DNA of 64,000 nt from CAWCQC01 sp963819905 (GTDB lineage: Bacteria; Actinomycetota; Thermoleophilia; Gaiellales; Gaiellaceae). Position 1 is the stretch's first letter; each line of letters starts with the position of its first letter. Shown in pieces: positions 15,958-23,897 of the stretch. The position numbers and the translations under genes were made by a program. The stretch covers positions 62,001 to 126,000 of the forward strand of contig CAWFXP010000001.1 of NCBI GenBank assembly GCA_963819905.1. Reading direction: 5' to 3'. The notes under the pieces were generated by a model, which did no database searches, was not told the origin of the DNA, and saw only the letters and a list, made by a program, of their open reading frames with translations.

Positions 15958-16350
15958 GTGGCCCGCGTGCTGTTCGTCTGCGTCCGGAACGCCGGGCGCT
16001 CGCAGATGGCCGAGGCGCTGTTCGCCGCCCAGGCGCGGGGTGCCCACGAGGTGCGGTCGGCGGGAAGCTCGCCCGCGACCCGCGTCCACGAGGAAGTGGT
16101 CGCGGCCATGAACGAGCTGGGCATCGATCTCTCGAGGCGAGCCCCCAGGGCGCTCGCGCAGAGCGACGCCGAGTGGGCGGACGTCGTCGTGACGATGGGC
16201 TGCGGCGACGCGTGCCCCCTGCTCCCCGGCACGCGCTACGTCGACTGGGACCTCCCCGACCCGGCCGGGCGACGCCCCGAGGAGGTGCGCACCATCCGAG
16301 ACGAGATCTTCCGCCGGGTGCGCGCGCTCCTGGCCGAGCTCGCGAGCTGA
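15958..16350 (+). CDS. arsC: Arsenate reductase, low-molecular-weight phosphatase type
   Basis: 130-residue protein with the P-loop CVRNAGRSQMAEA (C-x5-R), the GCGDACPLLPG cysteine pair, and the acid-loop Asp in DPAGR. The fold matches the actinobacterial arsenate reductase/mycothiol transferase group rather than the glutaredoxin type. Reduces As(V) to As(III). Start is the GTG 6 bp after arsR. No arsenite efflux gene (acr3 or arsB) lies next to it in this window. Confidence 0.86.
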   Translation: MARVLFVCVRNAGRSQMAEALFAAQARGAHEVRSAGSSPATRVHEEVVAAMNELGIDLSRRAPRALAQSDAEWADVVVTMGCGDACPLLPGTRYVDWDLPDPAGRRPEEVRTIRDEIFRRVRALLAELAS

Positions 16351-16440
16351 GACAGCCCCGCGGGGCGGCCAACCGCTCCGCGACCGGATTGTCTCCAAAC
16401 AGTTGCCCATGCTCCACAGCGCCCGCGCGACACTGGGGAC

Positions 16441-17182
16441 ATGATCGTGAAGACACACCCGCTCCTCTGCGAGCTGCACGCCCACTCGACCTGGAGCGAC
16501 GGCGTCCTGACGCTCACGGAGCTCGTCGACCTCTACGGGGCGAGCGGCTTCGACGTCCTCGTCGTCACGGATCACGCGCTTCGCAGCTGCGACCCATGGC
16601 CGACGGTGAACCCCGGCGGCTCGTGGATCGACGCGGACAACCATTCGGCCTACCTGAGCGCGATCCAGGCGGAGGCCGCCCGGGCTCGCACCCGCTTCGG
16701 GCTGCTCGTGATCCCCGGGTCTCGAGCTGACGTACAACGACGAGGATCCTGACGAGGCCGGGCATGCCGTCGCTGTGGGGCTTCGGACGTACGTCCCGGT
16801 CGACGCCGGGCTCGTCTCGGCGATGAGCAAGGCCCGAGCAGACGGGGCGGCGATCGTCGCAGCCCATCCGCACGACGCGGCGCCGAGCGCGATACCGAGC
16901 CGGACGACCCGCTGGTTCTGGCGTTCGTGGCGGACCGTCGGCGGGCTCGTCGACCGGTGGGAGCTGTTCAACCGCCACGAGACGTTCGGCTGGGTGGCCG
17001 AAGCAGGGCTGCCGACCGTCGCCTCGGGCGACTTCCACCGGCACGAGCACCTGGCAACCTGGAAGACGCTCCTTCCCTGCGAGAAGAGCGAGGCGGCCGT
17101 CGTCGGCTACCTCCGCTCCTCGCGTCCGGCGTACATCACCCGGCTCGGCCTGCCGGCACGCCTCGATCGCGCCGCCGCGTAG
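16441..17182 (+). CDS. PHP-domain phosphoesterase, broken by a 1-nt frameshift
   Basis: A small PHP-family metal hydrolase. The first part has the metal motif CELHAHSTWSDG and FDVLVVTDHALRS; the second has AAIVAAHPHD, VDRWELFNRHE and ASGDFHRHEHL. An extra base near 16720 separates them: removing one nucleotide from GGGTCTCGAG joins LLVIPG to LELTYNDEDPDEAGHAVAVG. The total length is 3n+1. It could be a real pseudogene or a sequence error. Similar stand-alone PHP proteins act on nucleotides or sugar phosphates; the substrate here is unknown. It lies upstream of ppk1, about 50 bp away. Confidence 0.75.
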
Positions 17183-17192
17183 AGCCGGCAGC

Positions 17193-17209
17193 CGCGAGGA
17201 CTCCTCGCG
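17193..17209. terminator. Hairpin after the PHP gene
   Basis: CGCGAGGACTCCTCGCG forms an 8-bp stem around one base, too tight a loop unless the inner pairs open. No T-run follows. It may be a weak terminator or an operator near the ppk1 promoter. Confidence 0.3.
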
Positions 17210-17232
17210 CGGTTCGTAGAATGAGGAGTCCC

Positions 17233-19317
17233 ATGGCCAGACTCGGAGAACGCGCACGCCCGGCGGAGCGCCTGCTGAACCGGGAGCTCTCGTGGCTCGA
17301 CTTCAACGCCCGTGTGCTCGAGCTCGCCGAGGATCCCCAGGTCCCGCTGCTCGAGCGCGTCAAGTTCTGCTCCATCTTCTCCTCGAACCTCGACGAGTTC
17401 TTCATGGTTCGGGTTGGCGGCCTGATGCGGCAGGCCGAGGCCGCAATGCCGATGCGCTCGGTCGACGGCCAGACTCCGCAGGCGGTGCTCGCCCGCATCC
17501 GCGAGCGGGCGCTCGCGCTCACGGAGCGGCAGTCCGCCGTGTGGACCGGCGAGGTGCAGCCGGCCCTGGCAGCCGAGGGCATCGTCGTCGGCACGTGCGT
17601 CGACTGCACGAACGAGGAGCTCGCGGAGCTCGCCGCGCTCTTCGACCGTGAGCTCTATCCCGTGTTGACGCCGCTCGCGGTGGGTCCCGGCCAGCCGTTC
17701 CCCTACATCTCCGGGCTCTCCCTGTCACTCGGGCTGTTCGTCCGCGACCCGGACTCCGGCGAGGAGCGCTTCGCCCGCATCAAGGTTCCCGAGACGCTGC
17801 CGCGCTTCGTGCGGGTGGGCGAGCGCGGTCTGCTGCTGCCGGTGGAAGAGGTTATCGGCCACTTCCTGCCGTGGCTGTTTCCGGGCATGGAGATCGGCGA
17901 GCGCGCCGTCTTCCGTGTTGCCCGCGACGCCGACTTCGAGGTCTCCGACGAGGCCGACGACCTGCTCGAGGCGGTCGAGCTCGAGGTTCGGCGACGCCGC
18001 TTCGGCGAGGTCGTTCGGGTCGAGGTCTCGCAGGAGATGTCGCGCGCGATGCACGACGAGCTCGAAGAGGGCCTCGACGTGGCGCCGGAGCAGGTCTATC
18101 CGATCGCCGGAATGCTCGACCTCGCCGACCTGATGGAGATCGCGGGCATCGACCGGCCGGACCTCCGCGACGAGCCGTGGGGGCCCGTCACGCAGCCGCG
18201 GCTCGCCTCCTCGCGCGGGTTCTTCGAGGAGATCTCGAGGGGGGACCTGTTCATCCAGCTTCCGTACGACTCGTTCACGACGAGCGTCGAGGCGTTCGTC
18301 CGCACGGCGGTCAAGGATCCGGACGTGATCGGGATCCGGACCACGGTCTACCGGACGAGCGACGACTCACCGGTCGTGCCCGCGCTGATCGAGGCGGCCG
18401 AGGACGGCAAGCAGAGCGTCTGCCTCGTGGAGCTCAAGGCCCGCTTCGACGAGCGGAGGAACATCGAGTGGTCGAGGGCCCTCGAGCAGGCCGGCGTCCA
18501 CGTCGTCTACGGCTTCTCGAACCTGAAGATCCACGCGAAGACGATCCTCGTCATCCGGCGAGAGGGCGATGTCCTGCGCCGTTACGTGCACATCGGCACC
18601 GGGAACTACCACGTGCGCACGGCCAAGCTCTACGAGGACTTCGGCATCTTCACCGCCGACGAGGACATCGCCGCGGACGTCGCCGACCTCTTCAACCACC
18701 TGACCGGCTTTGCCCGGCCGCAGCGCTTTCGCAAGATCCTCGTCGCGCCCTACAACCTCCGGAACCGACTGATCGAGGAGATCCGGACGGTCGGCTCGGC
18801 GGCCGCTGCAGGGCGGACGGCACGCATCAGGCTGAAGTTGAACTCCCTCACCGACGCGGCGGTCATCGAGGAGCTCTACGCCGCCTCCCAGGAGGGCGCC
18901 CAGATCGACGTAGTCGTGCGGGGCATCTGCTCGCTGCGGCCCGGCGTCGAAGGCATGAGCGAGAACATCCGCGTGCGGAGCATCCTCGGCCGGTTCCTGG
19001 AGCACAGCCGGCTCTACCACTTCGAGACCGACGAGCACAGCCTCTACCTGATCGGCAGCGCCGACCTCATGCCACGAAACCTCGACCACCGGATCGAGAT
19101 CGTCGCACCGGTGCTCGATCCCAAGGTGCAGCAGGAGCTGAGCGCCGTGTTCGACATCCTGCTCGCGGACAACGCGGGCGCGTGGGTACTGGGCGAAGAT
19201 GGTGGCTGGGAGCGCCTGAGCCCGGGAAAGGGCAACCGGGCTCGCACTGCGCAGACGGAGCTCATGCGGCGCGCCCGCGCCCGTGGACGCAGGCGGAACG
19301 GCCGGCGCCAGCGCTGA
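17233..19317 (+). CDS. ppk1: Polyphosphate kinase 1
   Basis: 694-residue PPK1, which reversibly builds polyphosphate from ATP. The opening ERLLNRELSWLDFNARVLELA is diagnostic. The catalytic histidines are His434 in NLKIHAKTILV and His591 in RFLEHSRLYHFE; the ARFDERRNIEWSRALE and HIGTGNYHVRTAKLYEDFG blocks are also intact. Start is the ATG at 17233 with GGAG upstream; the in-frame ATG at 17221 would overlap that site. Next to ppx and facing a CYTH-CHAD gene, so it belongs to a polyphosphate cluster. Confidence 0.96.
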   Translation: MARLGERARPAERLLNRELSWLDFNARVLELAEDPQVPLLERVKFCSIFSSNLDEFFMVRVGGLMRQAEAAMPMRSVDGQTPQAVLARIRERALALTERQSAVWTGEVQPALAAEGIVVGTCVDCTNEELAELAALFDRELYPVLTPLAVGPGQPFPYISGLSLSLGLFVRDPDSGEERFARIKVPETLPRFVRVGERGLLLPVEEVIGHFLPWLFPGMEIGERAVFRVARDADFEVSDEADDLLEAVELEVRRRRFGEVVRVEVSQEMSRAMHDELEEGLDVAPEQVYPIAGMLDLADLMEIAGIDRPDLRDEPWGPVTQPRLASSRGFFEEISRGDLFIQLPYDSFTTSVEAFVRTAVKDPDVIGIRTTVYRTSDDSPVVPALIEAAEDGKQSVCLVELKARFDERRNIEWSRALEQAGVHVVYGFSNLKIHAKTILVIRREGDVLRRYVHIGTGNYHVRTAKLYEDFGIFTADEDIAADVADLFNHLTGFARPQRFRKILVAPYNLRNRLIEEIRTVGSAAAAGRTARIRLKLNSLTDAAVIEELYAASQEGAQIDVVVRGICSLRPGVEGMSENIRVRSILGRFLEHSRLYHFETDEHSLYLIGSADLMPRNLDHRIEIVAPVLDPKVQQELSAVFDILLADNAGAWVLGEDGGWERLSPGKGNRARTAQTELMRRARARGRRRNGRRQR

Positions 19318-19318
19318 C

Positions 19319-19341
19319 GTCACCGGTTCGTAACCGGCTGT
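19319..19341 (+). promoter_or_regulatory. Putative Pho box upstream of ppx
   Basis: GTCACC (19319) and GTAACC (19330) are 11 bp apart within two 11-mers that also share CGG. They lie about 50 bp before ppx. CCGGTT and AACCGG in the same stretch form an inverted repeat, so a terminator for ppk1 is an alternative reading. Confidence 0.45.
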
Positions 19342-19392
19342 ACTCCGGACCGTCCCCCCGCCGCGGCCGGGGGTCTCCCACACTGGGAGGAG

Positions 19393-20274
19393 ATGCGCGT
19401 TGCGGTCATCGACGTCGGCTCGAACTCGGCCCGCCTCTTGGTGGCCGCCGCCGGCGCGGAGGGCGTGCTGGCCGTTCACGAGGAGCGCGCGCTGCTCGGG
19501 CTCGGCGACGAGATCGAGCGCTCCGGGCGTCTCTGCGAGCTGAAGGTGGCCGAGACGGCCGAGCGCTGCCGCTCGTACGCGAGGTTGGCTCGCAAGCTCG
19601 GGGCGGTCGACGTCGACGTGATCGTTACCGCTCCGGGCCGCCAGAGCGCGAACGCCGGTGAGCTCCTCGCGGCGCTCGAGCGGGCCACCGGGGTGCGGGC
19701 GCGCGTCCTCTCGGCCGACGAAGAGGGCAGGTTGGCGTTTGCGGGTGCGGTCGCCGCGGCGCGTCGCCTTCCCGACCGTGTTGCCGTGTGCGACGTCGGC
19801 GGCGGCTCGACCGAGCTCGTCGTGGGCTCGTCCCAGGCCGTCGCCTGGTGCCGCTCGCTCGAGGTGGGCTCGCTGCGGCTCACGCGCCGGTTGTTCGCCG
19901 GCGATCCGCCGGGGAAGAAGGCGATCGCCACCGCCCGCGCGGAGCTCGAGGCGTGCTTCGAGGGGGTGGCGCCGCCGCGCGCCGGTACGGCGCTGGCCAC
20001 GGGCGGCAGCGCGAGATCTCTGCGGCGGCTGACCGGACGGCGACGGCTCGGCGAGGAGGAGCTGACGCGCGCGACCGAGGCGATCGCCCACCGGCCGTCG
20101 GCTCAGATCGCACGCGAGGTGGGCCTCGACCCCATCCGTGCCAGAACGCTGCTCGCCGGCACGCTGATTCTCGCCGAGGCGCAGCGCCGTCTGGGCGTCC
20201 AGCTCGAGGTCGCACGCGGCGGGCTGCGCGAGGGAGCGGCTGCCGTGCTCCTCACCTCACGGATCGCAGCCTGA
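19393..20274 (+). CDS. ppx: Exopolyphosphatase (Ppx/GppA family)
   Basis: 293-residue ASKHA-fold phosphatase, short form without the C-terminal HD domain. Phosphate-binding motifs: AVIDVGSNSARLL at the N-terminus, CDVGGGSTELVVG in the middle, and ATGGSARSLRRL. It degrades polyphosphate from the ends or hydrolyses pppGpp; the ppk1 neighbour favours polyphosphate. The ATG is preceded directly by GGGAGGAG. A Pho-like repeat lies upstream. Confidence 0.9.
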   Translation: MRVAVIDVGSNSARLLVAAAGAEGVLAVHEERALLGLGDEIERSGRLCELKVAETAERCRSYARLARKLGAVDVDVIVTAPGRQSANAGELLAALERATGVRARVLSADEEGRLAFAGAVAAARRLPDRVAVCDVGGGSTELVVGSSQAVAWCRSLEVGSLRLTRRLFAGDPPGKKAIATARAELEACFEGVAPPRAGTALATGGSARSLRRLTGRRRLGEEELTRATEAIAHRPSAQIAREVGLDPIRARTLLAGTLILAEAQRRLGVQLEVARGGLREGAAAVLLTSRIAA

Positions 20275-20323
20275 GTCGACGCCGGCGCGACCTCACGGGC
20301 ACGCCGCCTGCAGCCGACCGGCC

Positions 20324-20329
20324 TACGAT
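20324..20329 (+). promoter_or_regulatory. -10 box (TACGAT) for the leaderless SIS-domain gene
   Basis: TACGAT ends 6 nt before the GTG at 20336. This selects that GTG over the overlapping out-of-frame ATG at 20328. Confidence 0.45.
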
Positions 20330-20335
20330 GACGGC

Positions 20336-21379
20336 GTGGCCGCCGGCGAGCGATACCTCTCCGAGCTCAAGGAGCAGCCCGCGGCGGTCGAGCGGCTCGC
20401 GGCGCGGGCAGGCGAGGTGGCGGCGATCGCAGACCGCGCGTCGGGCGCACGGCTCGTGCGGCTCGTCGCGCACGGTTCCTCCGACAACGCAGCCGCCTAC
20501 GGCGTCTACGCGTTCTCGCTGCTCGCCGGCCTGACCGCCTTCCGCGAGTCGATCTCGCTGCTCACGTACTACGGAACAGCGCCGGACCTCCGCGACTCAC
20601 TGGTCGTCGCCGTCTCGCAGTCGGGCCGGACACCGGACGTCGTCGACTACGTCGAGGCGGCGCGGGGGAGAGCGGCGCTGACGGTGGCGCTGACGAACGA
20701 CGCCTCGTCTCCGCTCGCGGAGGCGGCCGACGCCGTCGTTCCGCTCGAGTCAGGCCCCGAGCTCGCCGTCGCCGCGACCAAGACCTACACGGGCAGCCTG
20801 GCCGGCCTCTCGCTGCTCGCCGGCGCGCTCGGGGGCGCCACCTCACGGATCGCGGACGGCCTTCGCCGCTCGGCCGAGCTCGTCGCCGACGCGATACCCG
20901 GGCTGGAGCAGGAGGTTGCAGGTACGGCGGCGCTGCTGCAGGCGACGGGACAGCTCGTGGTCATCGGCCGCGGGATCGAGTTCGCGACCGCCCGCGAGAT
21001 CGCGCTGAAGCTGAGCGAGACGTGCCGGCTCCTCGCGGAGCCGCTCACGACCACGGCCCTCGCCCACGGACCGGTCGCCGGGCTCGGCCCCCAGTCGCCT
21101 GTCTGGGTGGTGGCGAGCGACGACCCGTGCCTGCCCTCGGCGCTCGAAGCTGCCGCGCGAGCTCGTCAGGCCGGATCTCCGCTCATCGCGAGCGGCGACG
21201 CGGCCACACGGGTGGCCGGCGCGGGCATACGGCTGCGGACGCCGACCGCGCCGGAGCCGATTCTGGCCCCGGTCATCTCGGTGGTTCCGGGGCAGCTGTT
21301 CGCCTGGGCGCTGGCGTTGGCGCGGGGCCTCGATCCGGACAACCCGGCCAGGCTCCAGAAGGTCACCGTCGTTCCGTAG
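20336..21379 (+). CDS. Double-SIS-domain sugar-phosphate isomerase/deaminase (GlmS C-terminal-like)
   Basis: 347 residues comprising two SIS domains without a glutaminase domain. Motifs: LVAHGSSDNAAAYGVYAF, VVAVSQSGRTPDVVDYVEAA (sugar-phosphate loop), TKTYTGSLAGL, VVIGRGIEFATAREIALKL and the C-terminal end DNPARLQKVTVVP typical of GlmS-like proteins. Most likely an AgaS/NagB-II type aminosugar-phosphate enzyme. It has no adjacent sugar transporter to fix the substrate. The ending and length match GlmS-derived deaminases better than fructoselysine enzymes. Confidence 0.78.
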   Translation: MAAGERYLSELKEQPAAVERLAARAGEVAAIADRASGARLVRLVAHGSSDNAAAYGVYAFSLLAGLTAFRESISLLTYYGTAPDLRDSLVVAVSQSGRTPDVVDYVEAARGRAALTVALTNDASSPLAEAADAVVPLESGPELAVAATKTYTGSLAGLSLLAGALGGATSRIADGLRRSAELVADAIPGLEQEVAGTAALLQATGQLVVIGRGIEFATAREIALKLSETCRLLAEPLTTTALAHGPVAGLGPQSPVWVVASDDPCLPSALEAAARARQAGSPLIASGDAATRVAGAGIRLRTPTAPEPILAPVISVVPGQLFAWALALARGLDPDNPARLQKVTVVP

Positions 21380-21394
21380 CGACCGGCTGCGCGC

Positions 21395-21826
21395 TCACTT
21401 CGGCGGCTTCAGGTACACGGCCGGGGCGAACCGGTCGCCCTCCGGCTCGAGAATCCACGTCGAGCCCTTCTGCGCCTTCCGCCGATCTCCGATCAGGCCG
21501 AAGATGACGTCGCCGTGCGTGCAGACGACAGGTGTGGAGGCCGCGGCGGCGCGGAGCAGCACGAGCGTCTCGTGCACGGGCGCTCCTTCCGCGAGCTCCT
21601 CGCACAGCTCGACCTCGAGCCCGAGCGTCTCGGCCAGCGGCCGGACGCTGGCGGCGCAGCGGACGTACGGGCTCGTCAGGACCCGGCCGATCGGGTAGGC
21701 GGCGAGCTGATCGACGACCTCGCGAGCCTGCCGCCGGCCGCGCTTGTCGAGCGGCCGGTCACGATCGTCTCCCGACCACCGCTTGCGGCTGCCCGCGCTC
21801 CCGTGTCGCACCAAGAGGATGGCCAT
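21395..21826 (-). CDS. Histidine-phosphatase superfamily protein (SixA-like)
   Basis: 143-residue phosphoglycerate-mutase-fold phosphatase. The catalytic RHG motif is at the N-terminus (LLVRHGSAGSRKRW), followed by LDKRGRRQAREVVDQL, SPYVRCAASVRPLAE and the second catalytic His in VVCTHGDVIFGL. It begins 7 bp after a Nudix gene. In mycobacterial MutT1 the same two domains are fused in one chain (Nudix first), so these two proteins probably act together on nucleotides or dinucleoside polyphosphates. Confidence 0.85.
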   Translation of the reverse strand: MAILLVRHGSAGSRKRWSGDDRDRPLDKRGRRQAREVVDQLAAYPIGRVLTSPYVRCAASVRPLAETLGLEVELCEELAEGAPVHETLVLLRAAAASTPVVCTHGDVIFGLIGDRRKAQKGSTWILEPEGDRFAPAVYLKPPK

Positions 21827-21833
21827 GCGCCGT

Positions 21834-22238
21834 CTAACGCTCGAGCCGTGCGAAGCCGCGCAGGAGCTCGCGGTCGTGCTCGTACGTCAACTCGTCGAGC
21901 GCGTCGTCCAGCGCGACCCAGCGCGCCTCGTCGACCTCCCCCTGCCCTTGGAGCGGGCCGCCGAGCGGCCGCATGGCGAAGTACTTCACGGTCTTCCGGC
22001 GACCGCGGTTGTCGAGATACTCGAGCTCGTCGATCGATCCCCCGAGCTCGCAACGGAGGCCCGTCTCCTCCTCGACCTCTCGCAAGGCACACTCCTCGTC
22101 CCGCTCGCCCGCCAGCGCCTTCCCCTTCGGAAGGGTCCAGTCGTCGTAGGCCGGACGGTGGACGAGCACCACCTCGGTGGTGCCGCCGCTCGTCCGTGTG
22201 ACGATCCCTCCGGCGGCCCTCACGTGGCCGGCGGTCAC
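21834..22238 (-). CDS. Nudix hydrolase (MutT1 N-domain-like)
   Basis: 134 residues with a complete Nudix box: Gly-x5-Glu-x7-Arg-Glu-x-x-Glu-Glu-x-Gly (GKALAGERDEE then REVEEETGL). The VRAAGGIVTR opening and WTLPKGK are typical of MutT/Ap4A hydrolases. Start is the GTG that overlaps the CYTH-CHAD stop by 4 bp (GTGA). The operon CYTH-CHAD, Nudix, SixA next to ppk1/ppx points to polyphosphate or diadenosine polyphosphate turnover. Confidence 0.86.
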   Translation of the reverse strand: MTAGHVRAAGGIVTRTSGGTTEVVLVHRPAYDDWTLPKGKALAGERDEECALREVEEETGLRCELGGSIDELEYLDNRGRRKTVKYFAMRPLGGPLQGQGEVDEARWVALDDALDELTYEHDRELLRGFARLER

Positions 22239-23680
22239 GACCACGCCTTCTTGCCACGCTTCCGAAGCCGCTTCCACGCCTCCGGCCAGGACGCGCGGGC
22301 GCGCTCCCGTCGACGTTCCTCCCGCTCGACCAGCCGCCCGGCCGAGAACGCGAGGACCGTGCCGCCGCGCCCGCGTACCAGCTCGCGGATCTTCGTCTCG
22401 GCGACGACCGCGTCCTGGTGGTCGCCGAGCACGTCCTGGAAGGCCTTCGCCTCTCGGATGAACTCGGTGGCGCGCTTCCCGACGACAGTCTCGGCGAGCT
22501 CGGCTGCATAGCGGGCGCGCTTTCCGCGAATGCGAAGCGCGTGGAGCTCCTCGTCCGTCGCGTCGGTGCCGGCACGGCGCGCTGCCTTGCGAAGCTTCTT
22601 GAACTCGCGCGCGGCGATGTCCTCGACGGTCTCGTCGGTCGCGACGAGCCGCGGCGATTCGACGGCGTGCTCGAGCCGTTCGAGAAGCGCCAGGTACCGC
22701 TCGCTCTCGAGCGCGTCCAGCATCGCCCGGCGCTCCTGTGCCCGCTCGGCGTCGAGCGCCGCGAAGAGCTTGCGAAGCGCCCGCTGCTCGCGGAGCTCGA
22801 GCGCGGCGGCATCGTCGAGCAGATGCTCGATCAGGACGTCGAGGTCCCGGACCGGCCCGAGCGCGCCTCCCAGCCAGGACAGCTCCGCACGCAGCGACTC
22901 CGCCCACTCCTCGTCGAGCATCGGCCGGGCTGCCCGCAGGAAGGCGCGCAGCCGCCGCGTCGCGACCCGCATCTGGTGCAGCTCCTCGGCCTCCGTGCCG
23001 AGCCGTGTGCCGGGGTCGTGCGCGAGGATCGCCCGGTACTGCCGCCCGAGCATCCAGCGGAGATGCTCGCTCGACGGCGCTTCGGGGGAGGGTGCCGTGG
23101 GCACCTGCGGCGGTTCCAGCTCGAGCGCCTGGAAGAGCTTCGGGCGGGCGTCCGAGTCGTGCGCCCCCGCGTCGCGCAGGAGCCGTTCCAGCCGCTTCAG
23201 CGCTTTCTCGTTTCCGTCGACGAGCTCCGCCTCGATCTCTCGGAACGAGCGCGCGATCTTCCCGTCTGCGATCACGCTGACGAGATCGAGCGTGACGTCT
23301 GCGAGCGGCGAGTCGCCGTTAGCCACCCTGATGCCCACGCGTCGTGTTCGCAGCTTTGCGACCGGTGCGAGCTCACCGCCTCGCAGGTACGCGGTGAGGA
23401 GCTCGCGCATTCGCTCCGGGGGCGAGCTCCGGCCTCCCGGCGCCTCGAGCTCGAGGCGGGCCTGGCCGCGCGGAAGCTTGAGCTGCCAGGCTCCCTTGCT
23501 CCGCTCGACCCGCCGGCGCAGCGTGACGCCCTGCTGTGCGAGACGGTAATCCGGCGAGTCGAAGTACGTCGAGGTGAACACGCGCGGCTCGAGGGCCTCG
23601 CCCGGAAGGTCCGGAAGCCGAAAGCCGCGTCCGGCACCGAGTTTGAGCTCGCGCTCGAGCGTCTCTTTCATCCCGGCCAC
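22235..23680 (-). CDS. CYTH-CHAD fusion protein (polyphosphate-binding)
   Basis: 481 residues. The N-terminal 200 form a CYTH triphosphate tunnel domain (ERELKLGAG with the ExExK-like motif, then TSTYFDSPDYRLAQQGVTLRRR and YRE/E strands). The remainder is a CHAD helical domain with conserved basic helices (LHQMRVATRRLRAFLRAARP, LHALRIRGKRARYAAELAE). CHAD domains bind polyphosphate and localise to granules; CYTH domains hydrolyse triphosphates. Start is the GTG at 23680; the ATG at 23671 is an alternative. A Pho-box-like repeat lies upstream, which fits the phosphate/polyphosphate context. Confidence 0.9.
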   Translation of the reverse strand: MAGMKETLERELKLGAGRGFRLPDLPGEALEPRVFTSTYFDSPDYRLAQQGVTLRRRVERSKGAWQLKLPRGQARLELEAPGGRSSPPERMRELLTAYLRGGELAPVAKLRTRRVGIRVANGDSPLADVTLDLVSVIADGKIARSFREIEAELVDGNEKALKRLERLLRDAGAHDSDARPKLFQALELEPPQVPTAPSPEAPSSEHLRWMLGRQYRAILAHDPGTRLGTEAEELHQMRVATRRLRAFLRAARPMLDEEWAESLRAELSWLGGALGPVRDLDVLIEHLLDDAAALELREQRALRKLFAALDAERAQERRAMLDALESERYLALLERLEHAVESPRLVATDETVEDIAAREFKKLRKAARRAGTDATDEELHALRIRGKRARYAAELAETVVGKRATEFIREAKAFQDVLGDHQDAVVAETKIRELVRGRGGTVLAFSAGRLVEREERRRERARASWPEAWKRLRKRGKKAWS

Positions 23681-23731
23681 GGCCGGGGCATTCTACCCGT
23701 GTGCGTTCCACGAACAACGTTCTCCCGGCGC

Positions 23732-23760
23732 GTTCACGAGTTCTTCACCAGACGGTGACC
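23732..23760 (-). promoter_or_regulatory. Putative Pho box upstream of the CYTH-CHAD operon
   Basis: GTTCACG (23732), CTTCACC (23743) and the weaker GGTGACC (23754) are spaced by 11 bp, about 50 bp before the CYTH-CHAD start. The first two match the GTTCACC core of actinobacterial PhoP boxes. Confidence 0.55.
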
Positions 23761-23802
23761 TGGCGGGCCCGAGAGGAGCTGAACGGGGGTTGCGTGTGGC
23801 CG

Positions 23803-23871
23803 TAGGGGCCGGACCTGTCCGGCCCCTTGTCTCGGTGCCCTTGGGCTGGGCGGGGCAGGTCCCGCCCCTAC
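23803..23871. repeat. Two REP-like palindromes in opposite orientation
   Basis: TAGGGGCCGGACCTGTCCGG begins at 23803 and continues CCCC; a second, inverted and less perfect copy ends CCCGCCCCTA at 23870. They occupy the divergent gap between the CYTH-CHAD and NDH-2 genes, upstream of both promoters. Confidence 0.65.
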
Positions 23872-23884
23872 GCTGAACGGGGCC

Positions 23885-23890
23885 TAGCAT
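23885..23890 (+). promoter_or_regulatory. -10 box (TAGCAT) fixing the NDH-2 start
   Basis: TAGCAT ends 7 nt before GTG 23898. The ATG at 23889 overlaps the box itself and so is unlikely to be the start. Confidence 0.45.
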
Positions 23891-23897
23891 GTCCGGT

